Source: Guadua angustifolia (Eukaryota > Streptophyta > Magnoliopsida > Poales > Poaceae). From it: a DNA stretch of 64,000 nucleotides. The stretch is taken from assembly GCA_036346375.1 (NCBI GenBank), contig CM070501.1, forward strand, positions 33,872,539-33,936,538. The letters are read 5' to 3'. Position numbers and translations under genes: made by a program. How positions within the stretch are numbered: the stretch's first letter is position 1; every line of letters begins with the position of its first letter. This document shows, piece by piece, positions 1-11,931 of this stretch. The notes below the pieces were generated by a model. That model did no database searches, had not been told where the DNA came from, and saw only the letters and a list, made by a program, of their open reading frames with translations.

Positions 1-269
1 CCATCTTTGCGAAGGTTTCGTGGGCACTCTCCCTACGCCAAGCCTTTTCTTCCATTTCTACAATCTCTTCCGCACCGTGCAAGGCTCTCCCCACCGGTGC
101 TCAGATTTCGTTTGAGACCCGTCGCCTGCGTCTGAGTTCCTGTCTTCACCCTCAAGGACTCGTCATGGCCGGGCCGACCACTCGGTTCTACTTGCAGAGG
201 TCGCCGGGAGCTCTCGCTTCATCAAGCGGTGCAGGCTCAAAGACCGAGACGCCCGCCACGGTTGGCCTC
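1..269. other. Unidentified GC-rich flank left of the giant LTR
   Basis: This stretch precedes the first base of the giant LTR at 270. It is GC-rich and has no open frame or family motif that I recognise. It is not present at the corresponding place before the second LTR (8871), so it is outside the repeated unit. It is either the insertion site of the retroelement or another repeat cut by the window edge. Confidence 0.4.
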
Positions 270-1059
270 TGTAGGGTCGAGGATGCGCCTAGAGGGGGTG
301 AATAGGCGTTTATAAAAATTCGATCTCTTGCTAAACAATTCGCTAATCAACCCTAAGTCAAAACCTAATCAATTTATATGCGAAGCGATAATCTAGGTTT
401 TGACAATTAAAGCCTAAATAAACTAAGCTCACTATGTGCACTAACTTAATTATGTCTCTAAGCTAGAATTGCTAAATTGAACTAATCAATAATACTAAGC
501 AATTCTACAATCAAGCAATCATGAATATATCAACAATGTAAATACTTGAATGTAAATGAGACAAGAGACAAACGACGCTTTTTCCGTGGTGTTCGGAGAC
601 TTGCGGTCTCCCTAGTCCACGTTGAGGCAAGCCCGACGACTGGACCGGCTCCCGCCGAGCACCCGCCTCTTTCCACTAGTGTGGTTTTTCACGCCGCAGA
701 GGCTCAACCCGAACCTTCACAAACTTCGCGGGCTTTCACACCTCGAGAGCTCCAACAAGACGACGCCACGCTGCCTAGGAGTCGGCAACCTCCAAGAGTA
801 ACAAGCCGCTCCTCCGCTTGAACCTCACCGAGCACAACAAATGCGCCTCGGTGATCACCAAGTGCAACACATGCACAAGGCCTCCTCAAGTGCAACACAT
901 GCACAAGAGGTACCCAAACCACTTCCTAATTGCAACGAATGCAATTAGTCTCACTCTTAGCTCAAGAATCAAATGGGAAGAGCAACACATGCACTTCACT
1001 CCCACAACCTCAAAACACAAAGAACCACAACATCAACAACAGCCCCAACCCCCAAGGGG

Positions 1060-1068
1060 TATTTATAG
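1060..1068 (-). promoter_or_regulatory. TATA box of giant LTR copy 1
   Basis: The minus strand reads CTATAAATA within a GGCTATAAATACCCC context, the standard plant TATA form. It lies about 790 bp before the 3' end of the LTR in element orientation, which places the U3/R border about 30 bp further on. Confidence 0.65.
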
Positions 1069-1111
1069 CCTCCACCAAAGAAACTAGCCGCTGGGGCAAG
1101 AAACGGCGAAA

Positions 1112-1697
1112 AGAAAAACGCGGTCCGACCGGACTCATCCGTCCGACGGACCCCACACCAACGGTCGGAAACAACTGCTATGCGGCCAATGCATCGCCGG
1201 TCCGACCGCTCTCCCCGGCCACATCACGCCTCCGGTCCGACCGCCAGACGATCGGTCCAACCGCACAACAAAGACCAACAAACCCAAAACCACCTCTCTC
1301 GAATTTACACGCCCATGAGGGCTTGGCCGCAGACGATCGCCAAATTTAGGGCTAGGGCGGCCGCACGCCAGATGCAAACTGGCCGTTTAACGTTAACCCT
1401 AGGGCGGTGTGACGCACTGCAGGCCGGTCACACCGCCCTTCACCCGGTTGCACCGCCTGCAGAAAACAAAAAACACGCGCCGAAAACCCAAGTCCGGTCC
1501 AACCGTCCAACAAATGGTCACACCACTCAACCATTGGTCACACCGCAATTAGGGTTAGCACACCATGGCCGGTTGCACCACATGACAATTTGTCACACCA
1601 CTCAAAACCCTAATGTTGGTCACACCACTCATGGAGTGGTCCAACCACTCAAAACCCTAATGTTGGTCACACCACTCATGGGGTGGTCCAACCACTC
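1112..1697. promoter_or_regulatory. Cluster of GGT-N3-ACC palindromic sites upstream of the LTR TATA
   Basis: About 14 perfect GGTNNNACC sites (GGTCCGACC, GGTCACACC, GGTCCAACC, GGTTGCACC) plus several degenerate ones sit in about 590 bp. In element orientation this lies from roughly 45 to 640 bp upstream of the TATA box. The same motif recurs at 5608-5690 inside the element. The form, a 9-bp dyad with variable centre, is what dimeric DNA-binding sites look like; that role is an inference. Confidence 0.55.
1604..1697. repeat. 47-bp tandem duplication in LTR
   Basis: Two adjacent 47-bp units (1604-1650 and 1651-1697) differ at one base. Each contains the inverted repeat ACCACTC-ATG-GAGTGGT (GGGTGGT in the second copy). 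The same pair is at 10226-10319 in LTR copy 2, so the duplication predates the tandem arrangement. Confidence 0.85.
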
Positions 1698-3734
1698 AAA
1701 ACCAGATTTTCGCGCAAACTCATTTCCAAAACTCCAAGCACAATTCTTTGAGCTTCTAGATGATCAACACATGATCATACACCCGTGCAAAACACATTTG
1801 CACCAATTTAGCTCATGCTCAAAGAATTCAACCGAATTCAGCGAAAACACATATTTCACAAATCAAACATCGAACTTACGCTGCTCAACCCTCTAGCCAT
1901 GTAAGGATCAACACATGATCCCGACACTTTGCAAAACACATTTGCAAATGCCAACACATGCTCTAGGATCAAACGATAACTCCAACGCTTATTTGCAAAA
2001 CACATTTGCACAACCGCAACCAAATCCAAATGACGAAAACACATTTCGCCAACAACTCAAGATCTATTTGCAAAACGATACAAATCAAACTTAAGTTTAT
2101 GAGATTAATCCCCTAGCCATGTGAAGGTCAACACAAGACCGGTCAACTTGCCAACACCTGCAAGCCCCACTCACATGCTCTCGGATTCCGGACTCATAAA
2201 CCTCGGTCTATTCAAGACAACGAACTTGCAAATAACACGATAAACACCATTTCATGCTTGAGCACTACTCTTTGCAACACATGCAAAAGTCTAGCTCCAA
2301 GCAACATCAATTCACGATGCATGAACTCTCTAATTGCAACACATGCAATTCTCTAGTTCCATGCAACACCAAAACCAACTCCACATCAAAACCAAATCAA
2401 CCGTATGAGCTCTTTACTCGCAACACATGCAAGCCTCTAGCTCCATACAAACACACAAACATCAAATCATGCTTGAGCTCTCTCCTTTTGCAACACATGC
2501 AAAACTTAGCTCCAAGCAAACTCACGGTTTTTAGAAAGATTTATTTCGAACCAAAACGTGAAGCTTCAACTAATGCAACACATGCAAAAGTGAACTCCAC
2601 GCAAGAGCCAACACATTAGCTTATCCTATTTGCAACACATGCAAATCAAAGCATTATGCGAAAACCAAATGCATATACTCTTTCATCTTTGCAACACATG
2701 CAAATCCGAGCATAATGCAAAACAACCAAGCATAAGTCTTAACACATTCGCAACACATGCCAAATGGTTAACCCATATGCAAAAACCAAATCAACATAAG
2801 ATTTGAGCTTTGAGTGAACGCGATTGAGATCACCAACACATGATGAAGCTCAAGCTTAAAGAGGCAACCCTCTTAATAGAACGGTGGTAAAACCTTAGAC
2901 ACAAAGATTACAAAAGTCCTTAGCCTATCTAGTTATACCTTTTCGCCAAGACAAGCAATCCCTTTGGGGTCTTTATAATCATCGATATTTGCTCCCCGGA
3001 TATCAACTTGACTTCATTTCTTGGGATCCATTCTTGATGCCCATCAACTCATGACGTCGTCCTTGTCCCGTTCTCATCCATCTTTGGACCTAACTCAAAC
3101 ATAACTCATGAAACTTGTTAGTCCAAGATGCATGGTTGTCTCAATCATCTCTTGCACTCCATTAACACATAATGGATGCCTTTAGATCAATTGAGCACAA
3201 CCCTAAATCAATTGAAATGATTTAAGTATGTCTTAAGTACAATAATGCAACTCATGCCTTATCATACTTAAGAACTATTCATTTGTCCTTTCTTAATCAC
3301 GAAACACCATCAACACATGATGAAGTGTTCTCTAATGATTAACACGACAAATGAACTCAATTTAAATTATCATTTAAATTGATTCTTCAAGTTAGAGTGT
3401 GAACTCCCCCTAAATATGTGCATCCATGTATTATATGGATTGGGAAACATGATGCACATTGTGGTTAAGTTAACGGGGATATCCATACTTTAACTTGACT
3501 CCAAAGTACGCAAATAATACTACGATGAATGCGCATACATACCTTGGGTTTTCCATTTTTCAATGCGATGAGACTAACCAAAGATATTCTAAATAAACAA
3601 GTTAGTCTCGATACAAGATTTGTCATTAATAATAATATCGCATTAGGGATAATCTTAATACGAGATTTGTCATTAACAATAGATTAGATTTGTCATTAAC
3701 ACCAAAACCACAACTAATGATGGTTGAACTTACA

Positions 3735-4105
3735 ATCTCCCCCTTTTTGGTGATTAATGACAAATCCAAGCTTAATGAGCACATTTGGGTTAAAACTAAC
3801 ATGTTGAGAGAATTTAAGCTAATTGAACACATATGCATATTAATTCTCCCCCTTAATCAAATTAAGCTCACTTTTTAACCAAATGACATTAAGCTTCCTA
3901 ATTCTCCCCCTTTTGGCATTAAGCACCAAAAATGGAAAACTAAAAGATTAACTTGAAGAACATTCCACCCTTTTTGGCAAACATATATCATTTAATAAGA
4001 TTTATCATTATCTCCCCTTTTGGCATTTAACTTAAGAAATAATTCTCCCTTTGGCATTTCATTATTCTCCCCTTTTACTTTAATCATTCTCCCTTTTGGC
4101 ATTTA
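3735..4105 (-). repeat. Polypurine tract of the giant element and PPT-like array
   Basis: Immediately inside LTR copy 1 the minus strand reads AAAAAGGGGGAGAT next to TGTAAGTTC, the expected PPT/3'-LTR junction. Six further tracts of the form CCAAAAGGGGGAGAAT follow within 370 bp, near 3845, 3902, 4010, 4041, 4066 and 4087, most beside an ATGCCAAA word. The unit-2 equivalents start at 12344. Confidence 0.7.
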
Positions 4106-7102
4106 ACAATTTCTTTCAGGGGTCATATCTAATAAAGGTCATACAAGAATTTAAAAGGATACTAATGACCTTGGCAATGATTTAGATTTTAGATACCAAT
4201 TTAAAAAGATAGGCAATAAAATCCCAAATGAAAAGGATATACGAGGAATAAAACAAGTTTTCATTTGAAATATGGCCTGATACCAAAAGAAGAAAACTCA
4301 AAAGAGACCATATTCGGATTTTGGATACCACTTTGAAGGAAGAATAGGCATTTGCAAATATGGATACCACTTGTAAAGATAAGCATTAAAATGTGGATAC
4401 CACTTGTAAAAACAAATAAGCATGAAAAGCAAGGAAGGGATAGTATCCAAAGCAAATGACCCGTATGATATACCCTTTTTCAAATAACTCACTCTTCATT
4501 TTATTAGGCTTTGCAAATTTTCAATATGATTCTTTTGAAGAATCCAATAATTTGCCTAAACGGGTCAAACGAGGAACCCAAGAAAAATAGATACCACTTG
4601 AGACAATTGATACCACTTGTAAAATTAATCTCAAGGGCTTTTGCTTGAAAATCCAAAGAATTTAGCATTTTCAGATTTTGATTGAAGAACAATGCTCAAT
4701 TGAGATTTTCCTCTTTATATATTTCAACACATAAAGACTCTCACACAGAGAAATCTTAAGCGGTTGAACTTACAATGTTAGTTTGAGAGGAAAAATCTTA
4801 ATCAAGAATGTGGGTATCGAGTAATGCTTCAAGGAGGCAATGAGCATACCACTTGTAGGAAATAATTGAATTTAACGATACCACTTGAAAAGATTTATTT
4901 AACCAAGGATATCACTAGAAGGAATGAGCAATGACCTCAATGATATCACTTGTAGAAAATAGGAACTCAATGATACCACTTAAAAGGAAATCAAATACTC
5001 AAGGATATCACTAGAAGAAATAAACAATAAGATCCATGATACCACTTGGAGAAAAGAATCTCAACTATACCACTTGTAAGCATATGTATAAAAACTCACT
5101 TGATACCACTTAGGATCAACTCACGAAGAATTGATACCACTTGAAATAATTTATCGATAAGATCGATGGGTATCGAGCAATATAATCGAGCATCATATAC
5201 TTACGTATCAAAAGTTCAAGAAGGACCAATAAAATCTCAAAGATTTAGTATCGAGCACAATAAAGACATGATCTCACTTGGAAGCATTAAAGTGCCCAAA
5301 ACTTGCAATGAATAAACTCCCCAAGATGTTTAATGAATGAATCATGGAGTTATTTGCATTTGAATTGCACAAGTTTTGTCTTTTCAAAAGATCAAGTGAA
5401 AAACACTCTTTAAAATAATTAAAGTGCTCATAACTGATACCACTTGAAAACTTGATCAAATAAATTTTAGAATTTTTCAAATTTTGCACAAATAAACTTT
5501 GGGATCATAAGAAGCTATTGCAAAAAGAATTTTTGAAAAAGGAAGTTCCAATCAAAAGATATCCCAAAGCAAACCTCGAAAAATCTGAAATTTCAGAACA
5601 GCACTGTGCCACGGCCGGTCCAACCTGTCTGGGCCGGTCCAACCGCCTCGGCGGTGCAACCGCCTCAAAGTCGGTCCAACTGCCCCGACAGTCGAAACCT
5701 CCAGATTTTTTGCAAATTTTGTCAAAAAGATTCAAATGAAGTCCAAAAATTATGAAATTTTGCAGAGATGAACTTTGGACTAATTAGAAGGTATTGCAAA
5801 AAGAATTTTCTTAAAAACAATTTTATTTCAAAAGATATGGCAATTTGCGCTTTGAGGCATAAAAGGAAATTGATTTTCACAAAAAGCCTCAAAATGCACT
5901 TCGGTTTGGATTTCATGCAATTTAATATTTCATGGCTTAGATTGGTGTATCAAGATTGTTTCTAGCCAAGATTTGATATGAAATTCAACTTGAATACCAA
6001 CATTTGAGCTATATGCTTAAATAGGCCTTTTTGGATCAAATCAAATCGTTTTTGAGCCGAATTAGGTTTCAACATAATATTTTCATTTTGAAAGCTTGTA
6101 ACTCCTTTGAAATACATACTAGAATACTTTTATAAAGCTTTTCATAAATTTGGGCCTTTTAAATATGATTTTTGACTTTTGACCTAAATAGTCCAAATTG
6201 AAGAAGCAAAAGTCAAATTCAATTAGCACAAAAATTCAAATGAAGCATGAGGTAAGATATATGGATTTGAATTATGTGTATGAGTCTAAAATGCCATTTT
6301 GAATCACAATTCTACACAAGAATGGATCCAAATGGAGAAACTCACAAAGTGCAATAGTATGACCATTATGGGTCAATTATAATTTTTCTATGAGTTTCAA
6401 AAACAAATATCTTTTGACAAGTTGGTCTTTTGAAAATCTTTTGAACACGAAAGTTGTTGAGAATGACCAACTCTAGGATTTTTGTTTTGGAAATACTTTC
6501 AAAATCCTTTTACTTTTAATTCTATGAAAATTATAAGTTTAAATCAAAATCAAGATACTAGTAACTAGTTTTTGGAGTTAAAACTCATTTTCCTTTTAAA
6601 ATAGATTTTGTGAAGCCAAAACCTTTGAGAAACATTTCAAAAGCATTTGTATACATTTTTCAACTAGTTTTTCACAAGATTAGTAATAGTATACAAAATT
6701 TTGACTTTTGGCTAAATGGTTGATTTTGAAAATATATATATATGCACTTATTATTAATATGGGCACACGTAGGGATGTGGTACACATGAATATGAATTAA
6801 CACTCCCCCTAAATGTGCCACTATTAAACTTGCTCAAGATTTGCAATAAGAGAATAGATAAGAGGCAAGAGCAAGTGGCTATACAAAGCAATCTAAATTG
6901 ATTCTAGCATGAATATTACAATATAACCTACACAAGGCTATAAGTTTAAATGGTAATCAATTTAAATACTTGTTACCCGAGATGGCATTGGCTCATGATG
7001 GACTTGATTATCTTCATGCTTGACACCACTTGTAGATAAATGTAATCCTTCTCCTCTTGATGTGCAAGCGTCCAATCCATCTCTTTATTGCCTAAAATTC
7101 TT
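4106..7102. other. Non-coding internal spacer with PBS-junction-like repeats (unit 1)
   Basis: No frame here resembles a retroelement protein on either strand. Between 4324 and 5450 the word TGATACCACTTG or a close variant occurs about 16 times, for example at 4361, 4395, 4590, 4609, 4844, 4876, 4940, 5037, 5132 and 5435. It equals the plus-strand sequence of the PBS/LTR junction at 8861-8872. A short GC-rich island at 5600-5700 repeats the GGT-N3-ACC motif. The remainder is AT-rich without a recognised feature. Confidence 0.7.
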
Positions 7103-8810
7103 TTAGGCGGTCTTTGGTACCCAATCCTTGTTGGGTCCGACAACGTTAGTCACAATTGATTTAGGAACCCAAATGGCCCTAAATTTAACATTATTGAATT
7201 GACTAACATGACTAGGAATAGTTTTATGATAATTATTCCTCCTAAGCAAAATGTTTGAATTTAAGTGAGAGGACTTAGGAGGGCATTGATACTTTGCAAA
7301 ACTATTTCTAGTTTGATCCTTTCTAAGCATATGATTATTGAAATTATGAAATGGCTTAGAGGATCTAGCAAATCTAGCAAATGTTTTGCTATTGTTATTT
7401 CTCCTAAGCATAGTATTTGGATTATGTTGTGTGGGCTTAGGAGTCTTTACAAATTTAGCAAACCCATTTCTAGATTTACTCTTCCTATGCAAATGAATAT
7501 TATTTTGAGCCAAGCATAGGGGACTTGACAAGCTTGGCAAACACATTGCCATTCTTATCCTTCCTAAGCAAATAATTTTCATTAATGAGAATAGGCTTAG
7601 AGTTATACCTTTGGGACAATCCTTACCGAAATGTCCCTTTTCCCCAATTGAAGCACGCACCGCTTGGTCCTCTCTTGACCTTCTTGTTGTGCTCAACGGT
7701 TTGCCTCATGGTTGAAGTTGTGGCCTTGTTATCCACTTGATTTGGGCACAAGGAGGCTAGGTGGCCCTTCTTGTTGCAAGCGAAGCACTTGATTGTCTTC
7801 GTGTGTCGCGTTGTGCCTCATCTTGCTATTTTCCTCTTGGAGTTAGCCGAGTCCTCGCTTATCTTGAGGCGCCCTTGGCTTGCTCAAGATCTCGCCGAGG
7901 AGGGCTTTTCCTTAATGCACCTCTTCAAGTCATCTTCCAATTTGATGACTTGGGCCTTGAGCTCATTGTTTTCCTCTACAAGGTTAGCATCTAAACACAT
8001 AGAGGAACTAGAAACAATTTCATTTGAGCAACAAGGTAAATCATCGCTAGAAGTGGATATGCATTTATTTGATGAATTGTTTATAATTGGAATTGAGTGA
8101 GGCAATTCATCAACTAAATTGCATTGAGTGGCAATATCCACACTAGCTTTACTAAATTCCTTGAAAAGGAGTTTTTCATGATTTTCTTTTAGAACATCAT
8201 AATCATTTTGAAGTGATTCATGTTCTAATTTCAAAATTTTATATTTCTTTTCTCCTTTCCAAGAAATTCATTTAGCTCCTCTAGCATATTCATCAATTCA
8301 TCGTAAGAGGGCTCACCTTCATCATCACTCACCTCATTTTTACCTTTTGCCATGAAGCAACGAATTTTTGATATAAGTGAAGATTCGCTGCCGCTTGAGG
8401 CGGAGGTCGAGGTTGATGGAGACGCCGGTTCATCACTTGATGTTGACGTTGAAGGTTCATCAACCGATTTTTCTCCTCAATGCAATCCTCAATTGTTGTG
8501 GATGGTTCAAATAATTCTTGAAGCTTAATCCACATTTCATGCGCTCTTGAGGTTGCAAATGAGATTGAATATCTCACGCCACAACGCTAAATAAAACGTT
8601 AGTAGCTTGAGCGTCGAGATGTAGACATTTCTCCTCTCCTTTAGTTGGAGCAACATCATTAATTGGAGAAGAAATGCCGACATCTACGATCCACCATATT
8701 TGTGGGCTCATGGATTTAAAATGAGTAATCATAAATATTTTCCATGAAGCATAATTTGAGCCAATAAGCATATGTGGATCGGTGGAGTGCACTAGACCGC
8801 TAAGCGCCAT
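7103..8810 (-). pseudogene. Copia-type gag, unit 1 (frameshifted)
   Basis: The gag start is at 8810, 47 bp inside the PBS. The first segment (8810-8574) has the copia gag N-terminal signature with a GSNYASWK motif and a conserved W-rich stretch. The next segment (8577-8329) is in another frame and reads into HEMWIKLQELFE. Then come a coiled-coil segment (8234-7884), a zinc knuckle CX2CX4HX4C (around 7720-7800), a second one ending GHFGKDCPKG (about 7640), and a basic repeat tail ending WVPKTA at 7103. Several frameshifts break the protein. The C-terminal VKFRAIWVPK and GPNKDWVPK phrases resemble the end of gag in long-LTR copia elements. No pol frame follows. Confidence 0.8.
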
Positions 8811-8856
8811 CCTTTTTACTCTCTAGACGGTTAAGCCTAAAATGAGAGTGACCGTG

Positions 8857-8868
8857 GCTCTGATACCA
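8857..8868 (-). other. Primer-binding site, initiator tRNA-Met type
   Basis: The minus strand reads TGGTATCAGAGC, the standard plant copia PBS complementary to the 3' end of initiator tRNA-Met. It starts two bases inside the CA end of LTR copy 2 (8871). It fixes the element's orientation and the LTR boundary. Confidence 0.92.
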
Positions 8869-9471
8869 CTTGTAGGGTCGAGGATGCGCCTAGAGGGGGG
8901 GTGAATAGGCGTTTATAAAAATTCGATCTCTTGCTAAACAATTCGCGCTAATCAACCCCTAAGTCAAAACCTAATCAATTTATATGCGGAAGCGATAATC
9001 TAGGTTTTGACAATTAAAGCCTAAATAAACTAAGCTCACTATGTGCACTAACTTAATTATGTCTCTAAGCTAGAATTGCTAAATTGAACTAATCAATAAT
9101 ACTAAGCAATTCTACAATCAAGCAATCATGAATATATCAACAATGTAAATACTTGAATGTAAATGAGACAAGAGACAAACGACGTTTTTCCGTGGTGTTC
9201 GGAGACTTGCTTGCCTCCCTAGTCCACGTTGAGGCAAGCCCGACGACTCGGACCGGCCCCGCCGAGCACCGCCTCTTTCCACTAGTGTGGTTTTTCACGC
9301 CACAGAGGCTCAACCCGAACCTTCACAAACTTCGCCGGGCTTTCACACCTCGAGAGCTCCAACAAGACGACGCCCACGCTGCCTAGGAGTCGGCAACCTC
9401 CAAGAGTAACAAGCCGCTCCTCCGCTTGAACCTCACCGAGCACAACAAATGCGCTCCTCGGTGATCACCAA

Positions 9472-11931
9472 GTGCAACACATGCACAAGGCCTCCTCAAG
9501 TGCAACACATGCACAAGAGGTACCCAAACCACTTCCTAATTGCAACGAATGCAATTAGTCTCACTCTTAGCTCAAGAATCAAATGGGGAAGAGCAACACA
9601 TGCACTTCACTCCCACAACCTCAAAACACAGCAACCACAACATCAACAACCAGCCCCAACCCCCCAAGGGGGTATTTATAGCCTCCACCAAAGAAACTAG
9701 CCGTTGGGGCAAGAAACGGGCAGAAACAGCAAAAACGCGGTCCGACCGGACCTCATCCGGTCCGACCGGACCCCACAGCCAACGGTCGGAAAAACAACCG
9801 TTGCGCGGCCGAATGCACTGCCGGTCCGACCGCTCTCCGGCCGGTCACACCGCGCCTCCGGTCCGACCGCCAGACGATCGGTCCAACCGCACAACAAAGA
9901 CCAGCGCAAACCCAAAAACCACCTCTCTGGAATTTACACGCCACATGACGCGGTCAGACCGATCGCCAATTTAGGGGCGGCCGCATCAAGACGCTGGCGG
10001 TCGACCGCCAGATGCGGCCGCCGAACGCAACCCTAGGGCGGTGTGACCGCACCAGGGCGGTCACACCGCCTTCACTTGCACCGCAGAAAACAAAAACACG
10101 CTACAAAACCCAAGTCCGGTCCAACCGTCCAACAAATGGTCACACCACTCAACCATTGGTCACACCGCAATTAGGGTTAGCACACCATGGCCGGTTGCAC
10201 CACATGACAATTTGTCACACCACTCAAAACCCTAATGTTGGTCACACCACTCATGGAGTGGTCCAACCACTCAAAACCCTAATGTTGGTCACACCACTCA
10301 TGGGGTGGTCCAACCACTCAAAACCAGATTTTCGCGCAAACTCATTTCCAAAACTCCAAGCACAATTCTTTGAGCTTCTAGATGATCAACACATGATCAT
10401 ACACCCGCAAAACACATTTGCACCAATTTAGCTCATGCTCAAAGAATTCAACCGATTAGCGAAAACACATATTTCACAAATCAAACATTGAACTTACGCT
10501 GCTCAACCCTCTAGCCATGTAAGGATCAACACATGATCCCGACACTTTGCAAAACACATTTGCAAATGCCAACACATGCTCTAGGATCAAACGATAACTC
10601 CAACGCTTATTTGCAAAACACATTTGCACAACCGCAACTAAATCCAAATGACGAAAACACATTTCGCCAACAACTCAAGATCTATTTGCAAAACGATACA
10701 AATCAAACTTAAGTTTATGAGATTAATCCCCTAGCCATGTGAAGGTCAACACAAGACCGGCCAACTTGCCAACACCGTTGCAAGCCCCACTCACATGCTC
10801 TCGGATTCCTGACTCATAAACCTCGGTCTATTCAGACAACGAACTTGCAAATAACACGATAAACACTATTTCATGCTTGAGCACTACTCTTTGCAACACA
10901 TGCAAAAGTCTAGCTCCAAGCAACATCATTCACGATGCATGAACTCTAATTGCAACACATGCAATTCTCTAGTTCCATGCAACACCAAAACCAACTCCAC
11001 ATCAAAACCAAATCAACAGTATGAGCTCTTTACTGCAACACATGCAAGCCTCTAGCTCCATACAAACACACAAACATCAAATCATGCTTGAGCTCTCCTT
11101 TTGCAACACATGCAAAACTTAGCTCCAAGCAAACTCACGGTTTTAGAAAGATTTATTTGAACCAAAACGTGAAGCTTCAACTAATGCAACACATGCAAAA
11201 GTGAACTCCACGCAAGAGCCAACACATTAGCTTATCCTATTTGCAACACATGCAAATCAAAGCATTATATGAAACCAAATGCATATACTCTTTCATCTTT
11301 GCAACACATGCAAACCGAGCATAATGCAAAACAACCAAGCATAAGTCTTAACACATTCGCAACACATGCCAAATGGTTAACCCATATGCAAAAACCAAAT
11401 CAACATAAGATTTGAGCTTTGAGTGAACGCGATTGAGATCACCAACACATGATGAAGCTCAAGCTTAAAGAGGCAACCCTCTTAATAGAACGGCGGTAAA
11501 ACCTTAGACACAAAGATTACAAAAGTCCTTAGCCTATCTAGTTATACCTTTCGCACAAGACAAGCAATCCCTTTGGGGTCTTTATAATCATCGATATTTG
11601 CTCCCCGGATATCAACTTGACTTCATTTCTTGGGATCCATTCTTGATGCCCATCAACTCATGACGTCGTCCTTGTCCCGTTCTCATCCATCTTTGGACCT
11701 AACTCAAACATAACTCATGAAACTTGTTAGTCCAAGATGCATGGTTGTCTCAATCATCTCTTGCACTCCATTAACACATAATGGATGCCTTTAGATCAAT
11801 TGAGCACAACCCTAAATCAATTGAAATGATTTAAGTATGTCTTAAGTACAATAATGCAACTCATGCCTTATCATACTTAAGAACTATTCATTTGTCCTTT
11901 CTTAATCACGAAACACCATCAACACATGATG
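9472..11931. repeat. Array of hairpins with ACACA loop (LTR copy 2)
   Basis: The hairpins of copy 1 recur at matching places, for example 9472-9486 (GTGCA stem) and 11917-11931 (CATCA stem). A few arms are changed: the hairpin equivalent to 1785-1803 has lost two bases of its left arm near 10405 and keeps five paired positions. Confidence 0.8.
9673..9681 (-). promoter_or_regulatory. TATA box of giant LTR copy 2
   Basis: The minus strand reads CTATAAATA at the position equivalent to 1060-1068 in copy 1, with the same flanks. For unit 1 this is the 5' LTR, so it is the promoter that would drive that unit. Confidence 0.65.

Larger units (their letters stand above)
862..3322. repeat. Array of hairpins with invariant ACACA loop (LTR copy 1)
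   Basis: Fifteen perfect inverted repeats with arms of 5-8 bp all have exactly ACACA between the arms: 862-876, 890-904, 1760-1778, 1785-1803, 1905-1921, 1928-1948, 1994-2010, 2034-2048, 2271-2287, 2332-2350, 2486-2504, 2628-2646, 2688-2704, 3158-3176 and 3308-3322. Stems differ (for example ATGATCA, GGATCA, TTTGCAAA, CGAAA, AATTGCA, TCCATTA), so this is not one diverged tandem unit. Several more copies have 3-4 bp arms. In the element RNA (minus strand) the loop would read UGUGU. Confidence 0.85.
270..3734 (-). repeat. Giant LTR, copy 1 (3465 bp)
   Basis: The repeat starts TGTAGGGTCGAGG at 270 and ends GAACTTACA at 3734. The boundaries follow from comparison with copy 2 and from the PBS and PPT that adjoin the LTRs. 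On the coding (minus) strand the LTR runs from 3734 to 270, with a TATA box near 1064. U3 is therefore about 2.6 kb and R plus U5 about 0.77 kb, unusually long for copia elements. The interior holds the ACACA hairpins, a GGT-N3-ACC cluster, a 47-bp tandem duplication and many GCAACACATGCAA words. Confidence 0.85.

Noticed and set aside
1180..1896. 238-codon plus-strand frame in the giant LTR
   Set aside because: It lies inside the LTR, opposite to the element's coding strand, and reads the GGT-N3-ACC and ACACA repeats as Thr/His/Pro-rich protein. In LTR copy 2 it is broken.
862..2760. GCAACACATGCAA words as a CRISPR-like array
   Set aside because: Spacing and stems vary, the genome is a plant nuclear one, and the words lie inside an LTR.
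3735..7102. Search for pol (protease, integrase, RT, RNase H) in the giant element
   Set aside because: No frame on either strand gives the DDE, YVDD or HHCC patterns; only short AT-rich frames are present.
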